A DNA stretch of 64,000 bases, from assembly GCA_965214015.1 (NCBI GenBank), contig CBDCAS010000022.1, forward strand, positions 310,001 to 374,000, given 5' to 3'. Below, in pieces: positions 42,942 through 51,418 of the stretch. The translations under genes were made by a program, and so were the position numbers. The notes under the pieces were generated by a model, which made no database searches, was not told the origin of the DNA, and was given only the letters and a program-made list of their open reading frames with translations. Numbering within the stretch: the first letter of the stretch is position 1; every line of letters begins with the position of its first letter. This stretch comes from CBDCAS01 sp965214015 (GTDB taxonomy: Bacteria; Pseudomonadota; Gammaproteobacteria; Coxiellales; Coxiellaceae).

Positions 42942-43589
42942 GTGTTGAACTCTGATCTATCAGAAATACAAAAAAAAATCTTAAATAATGAAGTAATTCA
43001 CCGTTTTATTGATGAGGAAAAATGTACTTGTGCTCAAGTACTAGAATTAACAGAAAATTTTGATTCTTCTCAACTTGAAGCCTTGGAGAAAGTCTTAAAG
43101 CATAGAGCAATAATACGGTTTCTTGAGAATGGTAGGCTAGATGTTCAAAAGTTATTGGGCTTGAGTTATGAGCAGCTTGAAACTCTAAATAATGAATTAG
43201 TTTATCATTTAATTAAAGCTAATAAGCTGGATTTGCAGGTAGCACTAAATTTGGATCCACAGAAACTGAGAATTTTAACGAATGTAATAATTTTAACTGG
43301 AGGATCAATTATTGATCAATTATTAACTTCAATGAAAAGTTTAGATTCTTCTCGAATTGAAACCATAGACAAACTCTTAAGTAATGAAAAAATTAAGTCA
43401 CGGATTGAAAAGGGATGCTTAAATATAGAACAGATGTTTTCCCTAGATGATGTAAAATTTCAAGATCTAGTTCAAACTTTAAAGGATAAAATTTATGATG
43501 ACATGTACAATTTTTTTCCTGGTTTGACGACGACTTCTCCTTCGCTTGAAGTAACTGATGATTTTTGTCCTGTGTTACCCACTTCTTAG
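42942..43589 (+). CDS. Helical-repeat protein of unknown function
   Basis: A ~215-residue soluble protein. It contains at least three helical repeats of ~40 residues, with the pattern LExLxxxLxxxxIIRxLExGxLDxxxLLxLxxxQLExL; examples are LEKVLKHRAIIRFLENGRLDVQKLL, LNNELVYHLIKANKLDLQVALNL and IDKLLSNEKIKSRIEKGCLNIEQMFSL. I set the start at GTG 42942 because AAGGGGA lies 6-8 bp upstream; a longer reading from GTG 42903 has no ribosome site. No family name comes to mind. Such alpha-solenoid repeats serve protein binding and are common among effectors of intracellular bacteria. Its 3' end overlaps the convergent mfd gene by 15 bp. Confidence 0.55.
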   Translation: MLNSDLSEIQKKILNNEVIHRFIDEEKCTCAQVLELTENFDSSQLEALEKVLKHRAIIRFLENGRLDVQKLLGLSYEQLETLNNELVYHLIKANKLDLQVALNLDPQKLRILTNVIILTGGSIIDQLLTSMKSLDSSRIETIDKLLSNEKIKSRIEKGCLNIEQMFSLDDVKFQDLVQTLKDKIYDDMYNFFPGLTTTSPSLEVTDDFCPVLPTS

Positions 43590-46500
43590 CTTTGAAACTA
43601 TTTGTTCAATAGCTGCTATTTTTTGATTCACGTCATTTGCTTTTATTGTAAACTTTAATTTATTAGCACCTTGCAATTGGTAAGTGTGCGGTTGAGTTTG
43701 AATAAGGTGCACTATTTTTTGTGGATCGATGGTAGCTTGTTCATTGAATTGAAGCCAGCCACTCTCTTTGGTGATATCAATTTTTTGAATCCCCAGTGGC
43801 ATCGTTTTTAATTTTAAATGCGCTAGACTAAACAAAGTTTGTGTCACTATAGGTAGTAATCCAAATCGATCGATCATTTCTGCTTTTAGATTTTGTATTT
43901 CATCAGCTCTACTACAGCTTGAGAGACGTTTATACAGTGTTAAACGAATATTGACATCAAATACATAGTCACTTGGAATTAACGCTGATTCATGTAAATC
44001 AATTTCAGGACCTGAGGTAAGTGTGGTTTCTAAAGAAGAATCATGGCCTGATTTAAGTGCGGTTACTGCTTCTTCTAGCAGTTCCATATACAAAGAGAAT
44101 CCGATTGCTTGTATTTGACCACTTTGTGCCTCACCCAGTAACTCACCAGCACCTCGGATTTCTAAATCTTGTGTGGCTAGTATAAAACCTGCTCCTAGGT
44201 CTTCAAGATTGGCAATCGCTTCTAGGCGTTTTTTGGCATCTTGTGTGAGTGCTTTTTCGAGCGGGGTGAGCAAGTAGGCATAGGCCTGATGATGGGAACG
44301 ACCCACGCGTCCACGTAATTGATGAAGCTGTGCTAATCCAAATCGATCGGCGCGATTAATAATAATCGTATTGGCGCTGGGCACATCAATGCCTGATTCA
44401 ATAATAGTTGAGCATACTAGCACGTTATATTTTTGATGATAAAACGCCGACATAATATGCTCTAGTTCACGTTCTCGCATTTGACCATGTGCAATGGCAA
44501 TGCGCGCTTCAGGAATCAATTGTTGCAGTTTATTTGCTGTAGACTCTATAGTAGAGACTTCATTGTGAAGGAAATAGACCTGTCCGCCACGCATAGATTC
44601 ACGTAATATCGCCTCGCGAATCAGACTTGGCTGTGTTTCACGGACAAAGGTCTTGATAGCGAGGCGACGTTCAGGAGGTGTTGCGATGATTGATAAGTCG
44701 CGTGTTCCGACTAATGACATATTCAATGTTCGAGGAATTGGAGTAGCGGTGAGCGTTAAAATATCAATGTTGGCACGTAGAGATTTTATGGTTTCTTTTT
44801 GTCGAACGCCAAAACGATGTTCTTCATCAACGATTAATAATCCTAAATTTTTAAATTTTATTTCAGGGCTTAGAAGTTTATGAGTGCCGATAACAATATC
44901 TATCTGACCGGCTGCCATTTGTTGCTGTGTCTCTTTTTGCTCTTTTGTAGTTCGTAGACGTGATAATAAACCAATAGAGACGGGCCAATGAGCAAAACGA
45001 TCTTTAAAGTTATCAAAGTGTTGTGCTGCAAGCAGAGTAGTGGGGGCGAGAATAGCCACTTGCTTGTTGCCTTGGACTGCTAGAAAAGCGGCTTGCATGG
45101 CGACCTCAGTTTTGCCAAAACCCACATCACCACAGATTAATCGATCCATAGCGTGAGGTTGGTTCATATCATGGATCACTGCATTGATTGCTTTTTTTTG
45201 ATCTGGAGTTTCTTCAAAGGGAAATGCTTCACGGAAGGCGAGAAAATCTGAATCAGGTGGAGGAAATGCAAATCCTTGAGCAGCTTGGCGACGGCCATAA
45301 ATATCTAGTAGCTCTGCGGCTACATCCCGAATTTTTTGACAGGCTTTGTGTTTGATTTTTTTCCATTGAGGACTCCCTAGTTTTTGCAATGGTGCCTGTT
45401 CTGGGTTATGGCCTGTGTAGCGGCTGATCAAGTGTAGCGAAGTGACAGGCACATAGATTTTATCGTTGTCCGCATAGCCCAAAGTGAGATATTCAGCTTC
45501 TATATGACCAGTTTTGATATGTTGTAGTCCTTGATAGCGTCCAACACCGTGGTTTTGGTGCACAACAGGAGCGCCAATAGTAAGCTCTGTGAGATTGCGA
45601 ATGAGAGTCTCTGGATCGAGTGCACGCTGGGAGCGAGACTGGCGCTGTATGGGTGGTTTACCAAAGAGTTGTGATTCAGTGATGAAGGCTAGTTTATCAT
45701 TACTTAAAATAAATCCCTGGTGTAGAGGGGCAACAACAATGCCAAGCTCTGTTTTGCTTTTTAAAAAATCATGATAATGGGAATAGGTAGTCGGTTGAAT
45801 ATGAATCTCTTTTAATAAATCTAATAAGGTTTCGCGACGACCTTCTGATTCAGCACAAAATAGGATGCGACCTTTAAATTGCGTTATAAATTGTTGGACT
45901 GCTTGTAATGGTATTTTTCGACGATGATCAATGCGCAGTTCGGTAGGTGGTTCAGTATCAAAAGTAATTTGAGCTTGTGGATCCATTAATTTAATTTGTT
46001 GAAAGGGTTTGATCGCTTGAAACCACTCATCAATGGGTAAAAATACTGTAGAGGGTTTTAGCAATGGGCGTGAAGTATCGTATCGGCATTGATCATAACG
46101 CTCATTGACTTCTTTCCAAAATGTTTTGGCAGACTCATAAACATCGGCAGATAGAATGACTTGAGTAGAATTTGCTAAAGAATCGAAAAAGGTGTCCATA
46201 CGTTCAAAAAATAAAGGTAGATAATATTCAATGCCCTGAGGGGCTTGCCCTTTTGAGATGCTTTGATAGAGTGGTGACTCAAGTGGGTTGCCTGAAAACT
46301 GAGTACGCCACTGTGAGCGAAAAAGAGCAATTCCTGCCTCTGTTAACGGAAATTCATGAGCTGGTAGAATTGAAATTGAATCAATTATACGGTCTGAACG
46401 TTGTGTTTCTGGGTCAAAAAGGCGAATGCTTTCAACAGAATCATCAAAAAGCTCGATACGAAAAGGCTGTGGTGTCCCCATGGGGAATATATCAATAATT

Positions 46501-47006
46501 GATCCACGAAGCGCAAATTCTCCATGTGTTAGAACCTGTTCGCTATGGCGATAGCCGCTAGTAATTAATTGCTTACGTAAGTGCTCTAAATTCAACGAGT
46601 CTTGAGTTGCTAATAAAAAAGTATGTGCTTGCCGGTATTGCCAAGGTGCTAGGCGATGCATCAATGTGGGAGCAGCCGCTATAATAATCCCTTGCTGCCA
46701 TTGTGTTAAACGTGACAGAGTAGCGAGGCGCTCTGATACTAGGTCTTCATGAGGTGAAAAGTGATCGTAAGGGAGTGTTTCCCAATCAGGAAACAAAGCA
46801 ATAGGCAGTTTTTGGGTAAAATATTGCAATTCTAATAAACGCTCTTGGGCGCTATGCTGATCCGGTGTAATCCAAAGGAGGGGTCTTTTTTGTTGCTCTG
46901 CAAGATGGCTGATTGCAAGACTGGTACTACTTCCCGATAAACCACCCCAACGCAATTGCTGTTGATTACTTTTGGGGATAGGGGGTGCTAATACACTGGA
47001 TTTCAT
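43575..47006 (-). CDS. mfd: Transcription-repair coupling factor Mfd
   Basis: An 1143-residue Mfd of normal size. UvrB-homology region at the N-terminus (LLWITPDQHSAQERLLELQYF, LPIALFPDWETLPYDHFSPHEDL); RNA-polymerase-interacting CarD-like domain around GAPVVHQNHGVGRYQGLQ; helicase with ICGDVGFGKTEVAMQAAFLAV (Walker A), LIVDEEHRFGVRQKE (Walker B) and VGRSHHQAYAYLL (motif VI). It removes stalled RNA polymerase and recruits UvrA. Overlaps the 3' end of the helical-repeat gene on the other strand. Confidence 0.97.
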   Translation of the reverse strand: MKSSVLAPPIPKSNQQQLRWGGLSGSSTSLAISHLAEQQKRPLLWITPDQHSAQERLLELQYFTQKLPIALFPDWETLPYDHFSPHEDLVSERLATLSRLTQWQQGIIIAAAPTLMHRLAPWQYRQAHTFLLATQDSLNLEHLRKQLITSGYRHSEQVLTHGEFALRGSIIDIFPMGTPQPFRIELFDDSVESIRLFDPETQRSDRIIDSISILPAHEFPLTEAGIALFRSQWRTQFSGNPLESPLYQSISKGQAPQGIEYYLPLFFERMDTFFDSLANSTQVILSADVYESAKTFWKEVNERYDQCRYDTSRPLLKPSTVFLPIDEWFQAIKPFQQIKLMDPQAQITFDTEPPTELRIDHRRKIPLQAVQQFITQFKGRILFCAESEGRRETLLDLLKEIHIQPTTYSHYHDFLKSKTELGIVVAPLHQGFILSNDKLAFITESQLFGKPPIQRQSRSQRALDPETLIRNLTELTIGAPVVHQNHGVGRYQGLQHIKTGHIEAEYLTLGYADNDKIYVPVTSLHLISRYTGHNPEQAPLQKLGSPQWKKIKHKACQKIRDVAAELLDIYGRRQAAQGFAFPPPDSDFLAFREAFPFEETPDQKKAINAVIHDMNQPHAMDRLICGDVGFGKTEVAMQAAFLAVQGNKQVAILAPTTLLAAQHFDNFKDRFAHWPVSIGLLSRLRTTKEQKETQQQMAAGQIDIVIGTHKLLSPEIKFKNLGLLIVDEEHRFGVRQKETIKSLRANIDILTLTATPIPRTLNMSLVGTRDLSIIATPPERRLAIKTFVRETQPSLIREAILRESMRGGQVYFLHNEVSTIESTANKLQQLIPEARIAIAHGQMRERELEHIMSAFYHQKYNVLVCSTIIESGIDVPSANTIIINRADRFGLAQLHQLRGRVGRSHHQAYAYLLTPLEKALTQDAKKRLEAIANLEDLGAGFILATQDLEIRGAGELLGEAQSGQIQAIGFSLYMELLEEAVTALKSGHDSSLETTLTSGPEIDLHESALIPSDYVFDVNIRLTLYKRLSSCSRADEIQNLKAEMIDRFGLLPIVTQTLFSLAHLKLKTMPLGIQKIDITKESGWLQFNEQATIDPQKIVHLIQTQPHTYQLQGANKLKFTIKANDVNQKIAAIEQIVSKLRSG

Positions 47007-47088
47007 AGCTCGGCATGGTAGAAAATTGCTAAGGAAGAGTCAATGAGAATGGAGCCTAAGTGCTTATATTTAATTGAGTCAAGGTCAT

Positions 47089-48171
47089 TTATTGGGTAAC
47101 AGACTTAATAATACCGCCGCCTAAACAGACTTCTCCTTGGTAAAAAACGATCGATTGACCAGGAGTAATCGCGCGTAATGGTTGATTAAATACAACACTA
47201 AAGGATAAGTCATTTCTTTCCAGGATTTGACAGTCAGTATCTGCTTGGTGGTAACGTGTTCTTGCTTGGCAGCTAAAGGGCAGCTTTGGTTTTATGTTTG
47301 AATGCCAATGCCACTGAGTGCCTTTAAGTTCTTTTGAGTAAAGTTGAGGATGATCATGACCTTGGCCGATAATCAAAGTGTTGGTTTTGATATTTTTATC
47401 AATGACATACCAAGCTGCTTCGTTGGCTTCTTTCAATCCACCAATGTGTAGCCCTTTGCGCTGCCCAAGGGTATAGAACATAAGCCCTTGGTGTTGACCG
47501 ATGGTTTTTCCTTCGACAGTTTGTATCTTACCAGGTTGTGAGAGCATAAATTCATTAAGAAACTTACTAAACTTTCTCTCGCCAATAAAGCAAATGCCGG
47601 TACTGTCTTTCTTATAGGCATTAGGTAATTTAGCGTGCTGAGCGATATGACGTACTTTCGTTTTTTTTAATGTGCCTAGAGGAAATAGGGCATAGCTTAA
47701 CGCACGTTGATTGAGCATATAGAGAAAATAAGACTGATCTTTTAGCGGGTCTTTGCCTTTTAGTAATTGATATTCATGTTCTTTTTTAACAATACGAGCA
47801 TAATGTCCGGTGGCTAGGTGATCTGCTCCTTGCGCTAGGGCATAATCTAATAGCGCTTTAAACTTTATTTCGCGATTACATAAAACATCTGGATTGGGAG
47901 TGCACCCTTTGGCAAATTCATCAAGGCAATGTTGAAACACTTGGTGCCAGTATTCGTGAGAAAAATTAACTGTTTGCAACGGAATACCAATATGGTCTGC
48001 AACCGCTTTGGCATCGCTAAGATCTTGTTCTGCAGAACAATAAGGGTCCTCGTTGTCGATTTCCCAATTCTGCATAAAAACGCCTGTGACATGATACCCT
48101 TTTTGTTTGAGCAGCAGTGCAGTTACTGCAGAGTCCACGCCACCTGATAAGCCTACTATAACATTTTTCAT
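47089..48171 (-). CDS. mnmA: tRNA-specific 2-thiouridylase MnmA
   Basis: A 360-residue enzyme. PP-loop ATPase at the N-terminus (VGLSGGVDSAVTALLL); catalytic C98 in NPDVLCNREIKF and C194 in DSTGICFIGERKF; TGHYARI. It makes the s2U34 of tRNA-Lys, Glu and Gln using sulfur relayed from TusE. Read leftward, 83 bp before mfd. Confidence 0.97.
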   Translation of the reverse strand: MKNVIVGLSGGVDSAVTALLLKQKGYHVTGVFMQNWEIDNEDPYCSAEQDLSDAKAVADHIGIPLQTVNFSHEYWHQVFQHCLDEFAKGCTPNPDVLCNREIKFKALLDYALAQGADHLATGHYARIVKKEHEYQLLKGKDPLKDQSYFLYMLNQRALSYALFPLGTLKKTKVRHIAQHAKLPNAYKKDSTGICFIGERKFSKFLNEFMLSQPGKIQTVEGKTIGQHQGLMFYTLGQRKGLHIGGLKEANEAAWYVIDKNIKTNTLIIGQGHDHPQLYSKELKGTQWHWHSNIKPKLPFSCQARTRYHQADTDCQILERNDLSFSVVFNQPLRAITPGQSIVFYQGEVCLGGGIIKSVTQ

Positions 48172-48206
48172 GGCATGATTATAAGCAAATGTGAGTTATT
48201 TCACTA

Positions 48207-48309
48207 GAGTCTGTTTACATGACTCTCTCGGCTGTAAAATGTATTGGATTAGCACAACTGAACAAGCTGTTTCGTTCAATAATCATGTTGTTGTACTTCA
48301 ACACAGAAG
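48207..48309. repeat. Dispersed intergenic repeat, copy B
   Basis: Begins AGTCTGTTTACATGACTC and contains GGCTGTAAAATGTATTGG and GAACAAGCTGTTTCGTTC. It aligns along most of its length with the reverse complement of 20830-20944 and in part with 60487-60596. The far end (CAACACAGA) is less well kept. It lies just upstream of mnmA. The rest of the gap up to 48490 shows no gene. Confidence 0.6.
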
Positions 48310-48490
48310 TTTTGCATATTGTTCTATTAGCTTGTAGCTAACTTCGATCTAATCCCAGCAATAAACTCATGCGCATTACCTAAATATTAATAATGGCTCT
48401 TTTATAATTCTATTTAATAAAATGTACTAATATACATCGTTAATAATCTTGTACTACTACTCTTTTCTGATGTTCAACTAAATATTATGC

Positions 48491-49309
48491 TTAAGCAATT
48501 AAAGCTATGCCAACACCAATAGCCTGTGTGCGATGATTGTATTCAAGCAAACTTTGTCCGTAGCCGTTAAAATATTGTATATATCCCTTAAATAATTTAA
48601 GCCCAATAGGAAAACTAACAGTAACTTTATAGGTCGGGCGTTTAAAATTACGGTACATAAATGAAGCACTAAGATAACGAGAATATTCATATTTTAATAA
48701 CAATCTTCCATGTCCCATGAAATCGACAATATCACAATTATGGATATCACTAGAATTACTTTTGGCAATTAATAACCATGGTTTAATACTAAGCGAAAAT
48801 TTTTTGTAGCGGATAACGTAATTCAAAAACAAACGATTCCAGCTTCGTTCTTTAGGTAGTCCTTCGCCATTTGATTCGTGTACCACACCAAAATCAAATA
48901 TATCCTTATTACCGAAAAAATGATTTAGTCGAATAAAAGCCTCTGGTTGATAATCAGTTGAGCGGAAATATTGTGATTTTTTAGCATAGAATTGCCAATA
49001 GGATAACTGTGTGTATGCCACATATAGTTGCAGTCGGTCATCAAATATTCCAATAATTGGTGCTTTAAAACTAATTTGAAGCTTCATCTCTTGATGTTGT
49101 AATTTTTGGCCAGCTGGATTTTGATCAGCAGGATAGACTTTATAATAAGGATTGAACGTATAGTAATAAGGTAAGATATAGTTGTCTTGATAGGTACTTA
49201 TTTTAAAATTGTTATCAAACAAATGCTTGTAAGCAAATACCTTATTAAAAAGTAGAAGTGATATTATACAACAAATTAATAATAAATTTTTTTTCATTAG
49301 CCTGGCCAT
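48491..49309 (-). CDS. pldA: Outer-membrane phospholipase A1
   Basis: A 272-residue OMPLA. Signal peptide LLLICCIISLLLFNKVFAY after the start at 49309, which has GGAAG 6 bp upstream. The catalytic triad is visible: H144 and S146 in VVHESNGEGL and N158 in SWNRLFLN, matching H142/S144/N156 of the E. coli enzyme. Alternating strands through the rest form the 12-strand barrel. It hydrolyses phospholipids that reach the outer leaflet, active as a calcium-dependent dimer; in intracellular pathogens PldA can help lyse host membranes. Confidence 0.9.
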   Translation of the reverse strand: MARLMKKNLLLICCIISLLLFNKVFAYKHLFDNNFKISTYQDNYILPYYYTFNPYYKVYPADQNPAGQKLQHQEMKLQISFKAPIIGIFDDRLQLYVAYTQLSYWQFYAKKSQYFRSTDYQPEAFIRLNHFFGNKDIFDFGVVHESNGEGLPKERSWNRLFLNYVIRYKKFSLSIKPWLLIAKSNSSDIHNCDIVDFMGHGRLLLKYEYSRYLSASFMYRNFKRPTYKVTVSFPIGLKLFKGYIQYFNGYGQSLLEYNHRTQAIGVGIALIA

Positions 49310-49751
49310 ATTTATCTTCCTTATTTAAAAAGCCCACTGGATATTTGCTTGGGTGATTTTATCACTGAGCATTTGTTAACCTCTTATATGATTAAATTTG
49401 TCTTCACTAATTTATAAAAATTACTGCCTTGATGCTCAGAAATTCAATATCATTATTAGCTCTAATGATTTTCACAAATCTTTCATGCATTAACAAGCCC
49501 TCAACCATCGTATTTACTGTTATTTTGGTTAAACTGATTCGGTATTCTTTTAGTCACTAGCTTTTTACTTAGGATTTTAGCTAAAGCCACTATAGCTTGA
49601 CTCTTATTTTTACCGATAATAGTATCAATCTCCAAACCGCTTTCTATTGTTAATATTTAACATTAATCTATGTGGCTGCCCATAAAGCAGGGATCAGTTA
49701 TAATGCTTATAGTTGCGTTGCTACCTGGAGAATGAGAAATTATCATTATGA
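49310..49751. other. Gene-free stretch between pldA and tgt
   Basis: About 440 bp of AT-rich DNA. I see no frame, RNA gene or clear repeat. It should contain the pldA promoter and the promoter for the tgt-yajC-secDF unit. Confidence 0.4.
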
Positions 49752-49940
49752 TTTGAGTATTGTAATGCTATTTGTGTCAATCTAGATACTAAACAGTTTT
49801 GGGTGATTAGATATCACATTTGTGCACCTGGGCAAGAGGGTAAAGTCGAGCCAAATCATTTACTCAATGTCAAAAGCCAATATTTTAGAGAAGGAGGAGT
49901 CGCAGAAAGCGCTTTGCTGCGTTATGATGTTGCCTCATGA
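49752..49940 (+). pseudogene. DDE (IS4-type) transposase relic in front of tgt
   Basis: A frame of 62 codons without a start, opening right after a TGA, reads VNLDTKQFWVIRYHICAPGQ, then EGKVEPNHLLNV and ending SALLRYDVAS. The first part resembles the VNLDTxxFWxIDYRIYxPDxDGKTKxDH segment of IS4-superfamily transposases, between the first and second catalytic acids; the end resembles a degraded VLMDTWYAS. Its TGA overlaps the tgt start by 4 bp (ATGA), so it might by chance supply translational coupling for tgt. Confidence 0.4.
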
Positions 49941-51043
49941 CTTTTAAGAACTTCCAAATAACGCATACTGACCAGTCTGCACGTCGTGGTAGCTTGCATT
50001 TTGCCCGAGGAGTGGTACAAACGCCAGCATTTATGCCAGTAGGGACTGCTGGTACTGTTAAAGCAATGACGCCTCATGAAGTGGAAACCCTCGGTGCTGA
50101 AATCATTTTAGGGAATACTTTTCACCTGATGCTGCGTCCAGGTATGGACGTCATTGCAAGCCAGAATGGGTTGCATGATTTTATGCAGTGGCACAAGCCC
50201 ATTCTTACAGATTCTGGTGGTTATCAAGTATTTAGTCTTGCACCATTGCGTACTATGACAGAACAAGGAGTTCATTTTCGTTCACCGATTGATGGGAGTG
50301 CTGTGTTTCTTGATCCAGAACGATCGATGGCAGTACAGCGTACCCTAGGGTCTGATATTGTGATGGCTTTTGATGAATGTACGCCTTATCCAGCGACCTT
50401 TGAGCAAGCAAAACGATCCATGGAATTAAGTATGCGCTGGGCTGAACGAAGTAAGGTCGCTCATGGCACCAATAAAGCGGCTTTGTTTGGTATTGTACAA
50501 GGGGGTATGTATTGTGATTTGCGTTCGGATTCATTGGCTGCTTTAGAAAAAATAGGTTTTGATGGCTATGCGTTGGGTGGATTATCTGTAGGTGAGCCTA
50601 AAGCCCAAATGTATAGGGTAATACAACATTTACTGCCCAAAATGCCCTTTGAAAAACCACGATATCTTATGGGAGTGGGTAAGCCGGAAGATATTATTGA
50701 GGCGGTGCGTTACGGTGTCGATTTATTTGATTGCGTCATGCCAACACGTAACGCACGTAATGGTCATTTGTTTACGCGTCAAGGGATTATACGTATTAAA
50801 AATAGTAGCTATCGTCATGATCATAACCCTTTAGATAGTTGTTGTTCTTGCTATACATGTTGTCATTATTCAAGAGCTTATCTCCATCATCTTTATCGTG
50901 CTAAAGAAATACTCAGTGCGCGTCTTAATTCACTGCATAATTTGCATTATTATCAAGACTTAATGTCCAGTTTGCGTCTTGCCATCGAACAAGGTACATT
51001 AGACGCCTTTATCGATAATTTTTATCAATATTCCATAGATTAA
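49937..51043 (+). CDS. tgt: tRNA-guanine transglycosylase (queuosine)
   Basis: A 368-residue Tgt. RRGSLHFARGVVQTPAFMPVGTAGTVKAMTP at the start; catalytic aspartates in LTDSGGYQVFSL and FDCVMPTRNARNGHLFTRQG; zinc site CCSCYTCCHYSRAYLHHLYRAKE. It exchanges G34 for preQ1 in tRNAs with GUN anticodons. First of the tgt-yajC-secD-secF set, the common gammaproteobacterial order; queA, usually upstream, is absent here and replaced by IS debris. Confidence 0.97.
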   Translation: MTFKNFQITHTDQSARRGSLHFARGVVQTPAFMPVGTAGTVKAMTPHEVETLGAEIILGNTFHLMLRPGMDVIASQNGLHDFMQWHKPILTDSGGYQVFSLAPLRTMTEQGVHFRSPIDGSAVFLDPERSMAVQRTLGSDIVMAFDECTPYPATFEQAKRSMELSMRWAERSKVAHGTNKAALFGIVQGGMYCDLRSDSLAALEKIGFDGYALGGLSVGEPKAQMYRVIQHLLPKMPFEKPRYLMGVGKPEDIIEAVRYGVDLFDCVMPTRNARNGHLFTRQGIIRIKNSSYRHDHNPLDSCCSCYTCCHYSRAYLHHLYRAKEILSARLNSLHNLHYYQDLMSSLRLAIEQGTLDAFIDNFYQYSID

Positions 51044-51059
51044 TGAGAGGATCCTAGTT

Positions 51060-51416
51060 ATGTCATGGTTTAATGTGGTGGGTATTTCCAATGCTTATGC
51101 AGCTACGACTGGTACAAGCTCTGCTGCTCAGCATCAAAGTGGTTTTTTAGGCATGTTGCCCATGCTTATTTTGATTGTTTTAGTGTTTTATTTTTTACTC
51201 GTGCGCCCACAACAAAAGCGAGCAAAAGCACAAAAAGCATTAATGAATCAGTTAGCAATAGGGGATGAGATTGTGACTATTGGCGGTATCATCGGTAAAA
51301 TTGCAAAAATGCGTGATACTTTTATAGTGCTTACTATTGCAGAAGGAGTCAATTTAACTGTGCGTAAAGCAGCAATTGAATCAGTATTGCCTAAAGGGAC
51401 GATGGAAACCGACTAA
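51060..51416 (+). CDS. yajC: Sec translocon accessory protein YajC
   Basis: A 118-residue single-span membrane protein: FLGMLPMLILIVLVFYFLLVRPQQKRAKAQ followed by the domain IGDEIVTIGGIIGKIAKMRDTFI. It associates with SecDF-YidC. Ribosome site AGAGGA upstream of ATG 51060; secD starts 2 bp after the stop. Confidence 0.96.
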   Translation: MSWFNVVGISNAYAATTGTSSAAQHQSGFLGMLPMLILIVLVFYFLLVRPQQKRAKAQKALMNQLAIGDEIVTIGGIIGKIAKMRDTFIVLTIAEGVNLTVRKAAIESVLPKGTMETD

Positions 51417-51418
51417 CG

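Noticed and set aside
46172..46498. Plus-strand frame of 108 codons inside mfd
   Set aside because: Shadow of the intact mfd gene on the other strand, no ribosome site or domain.
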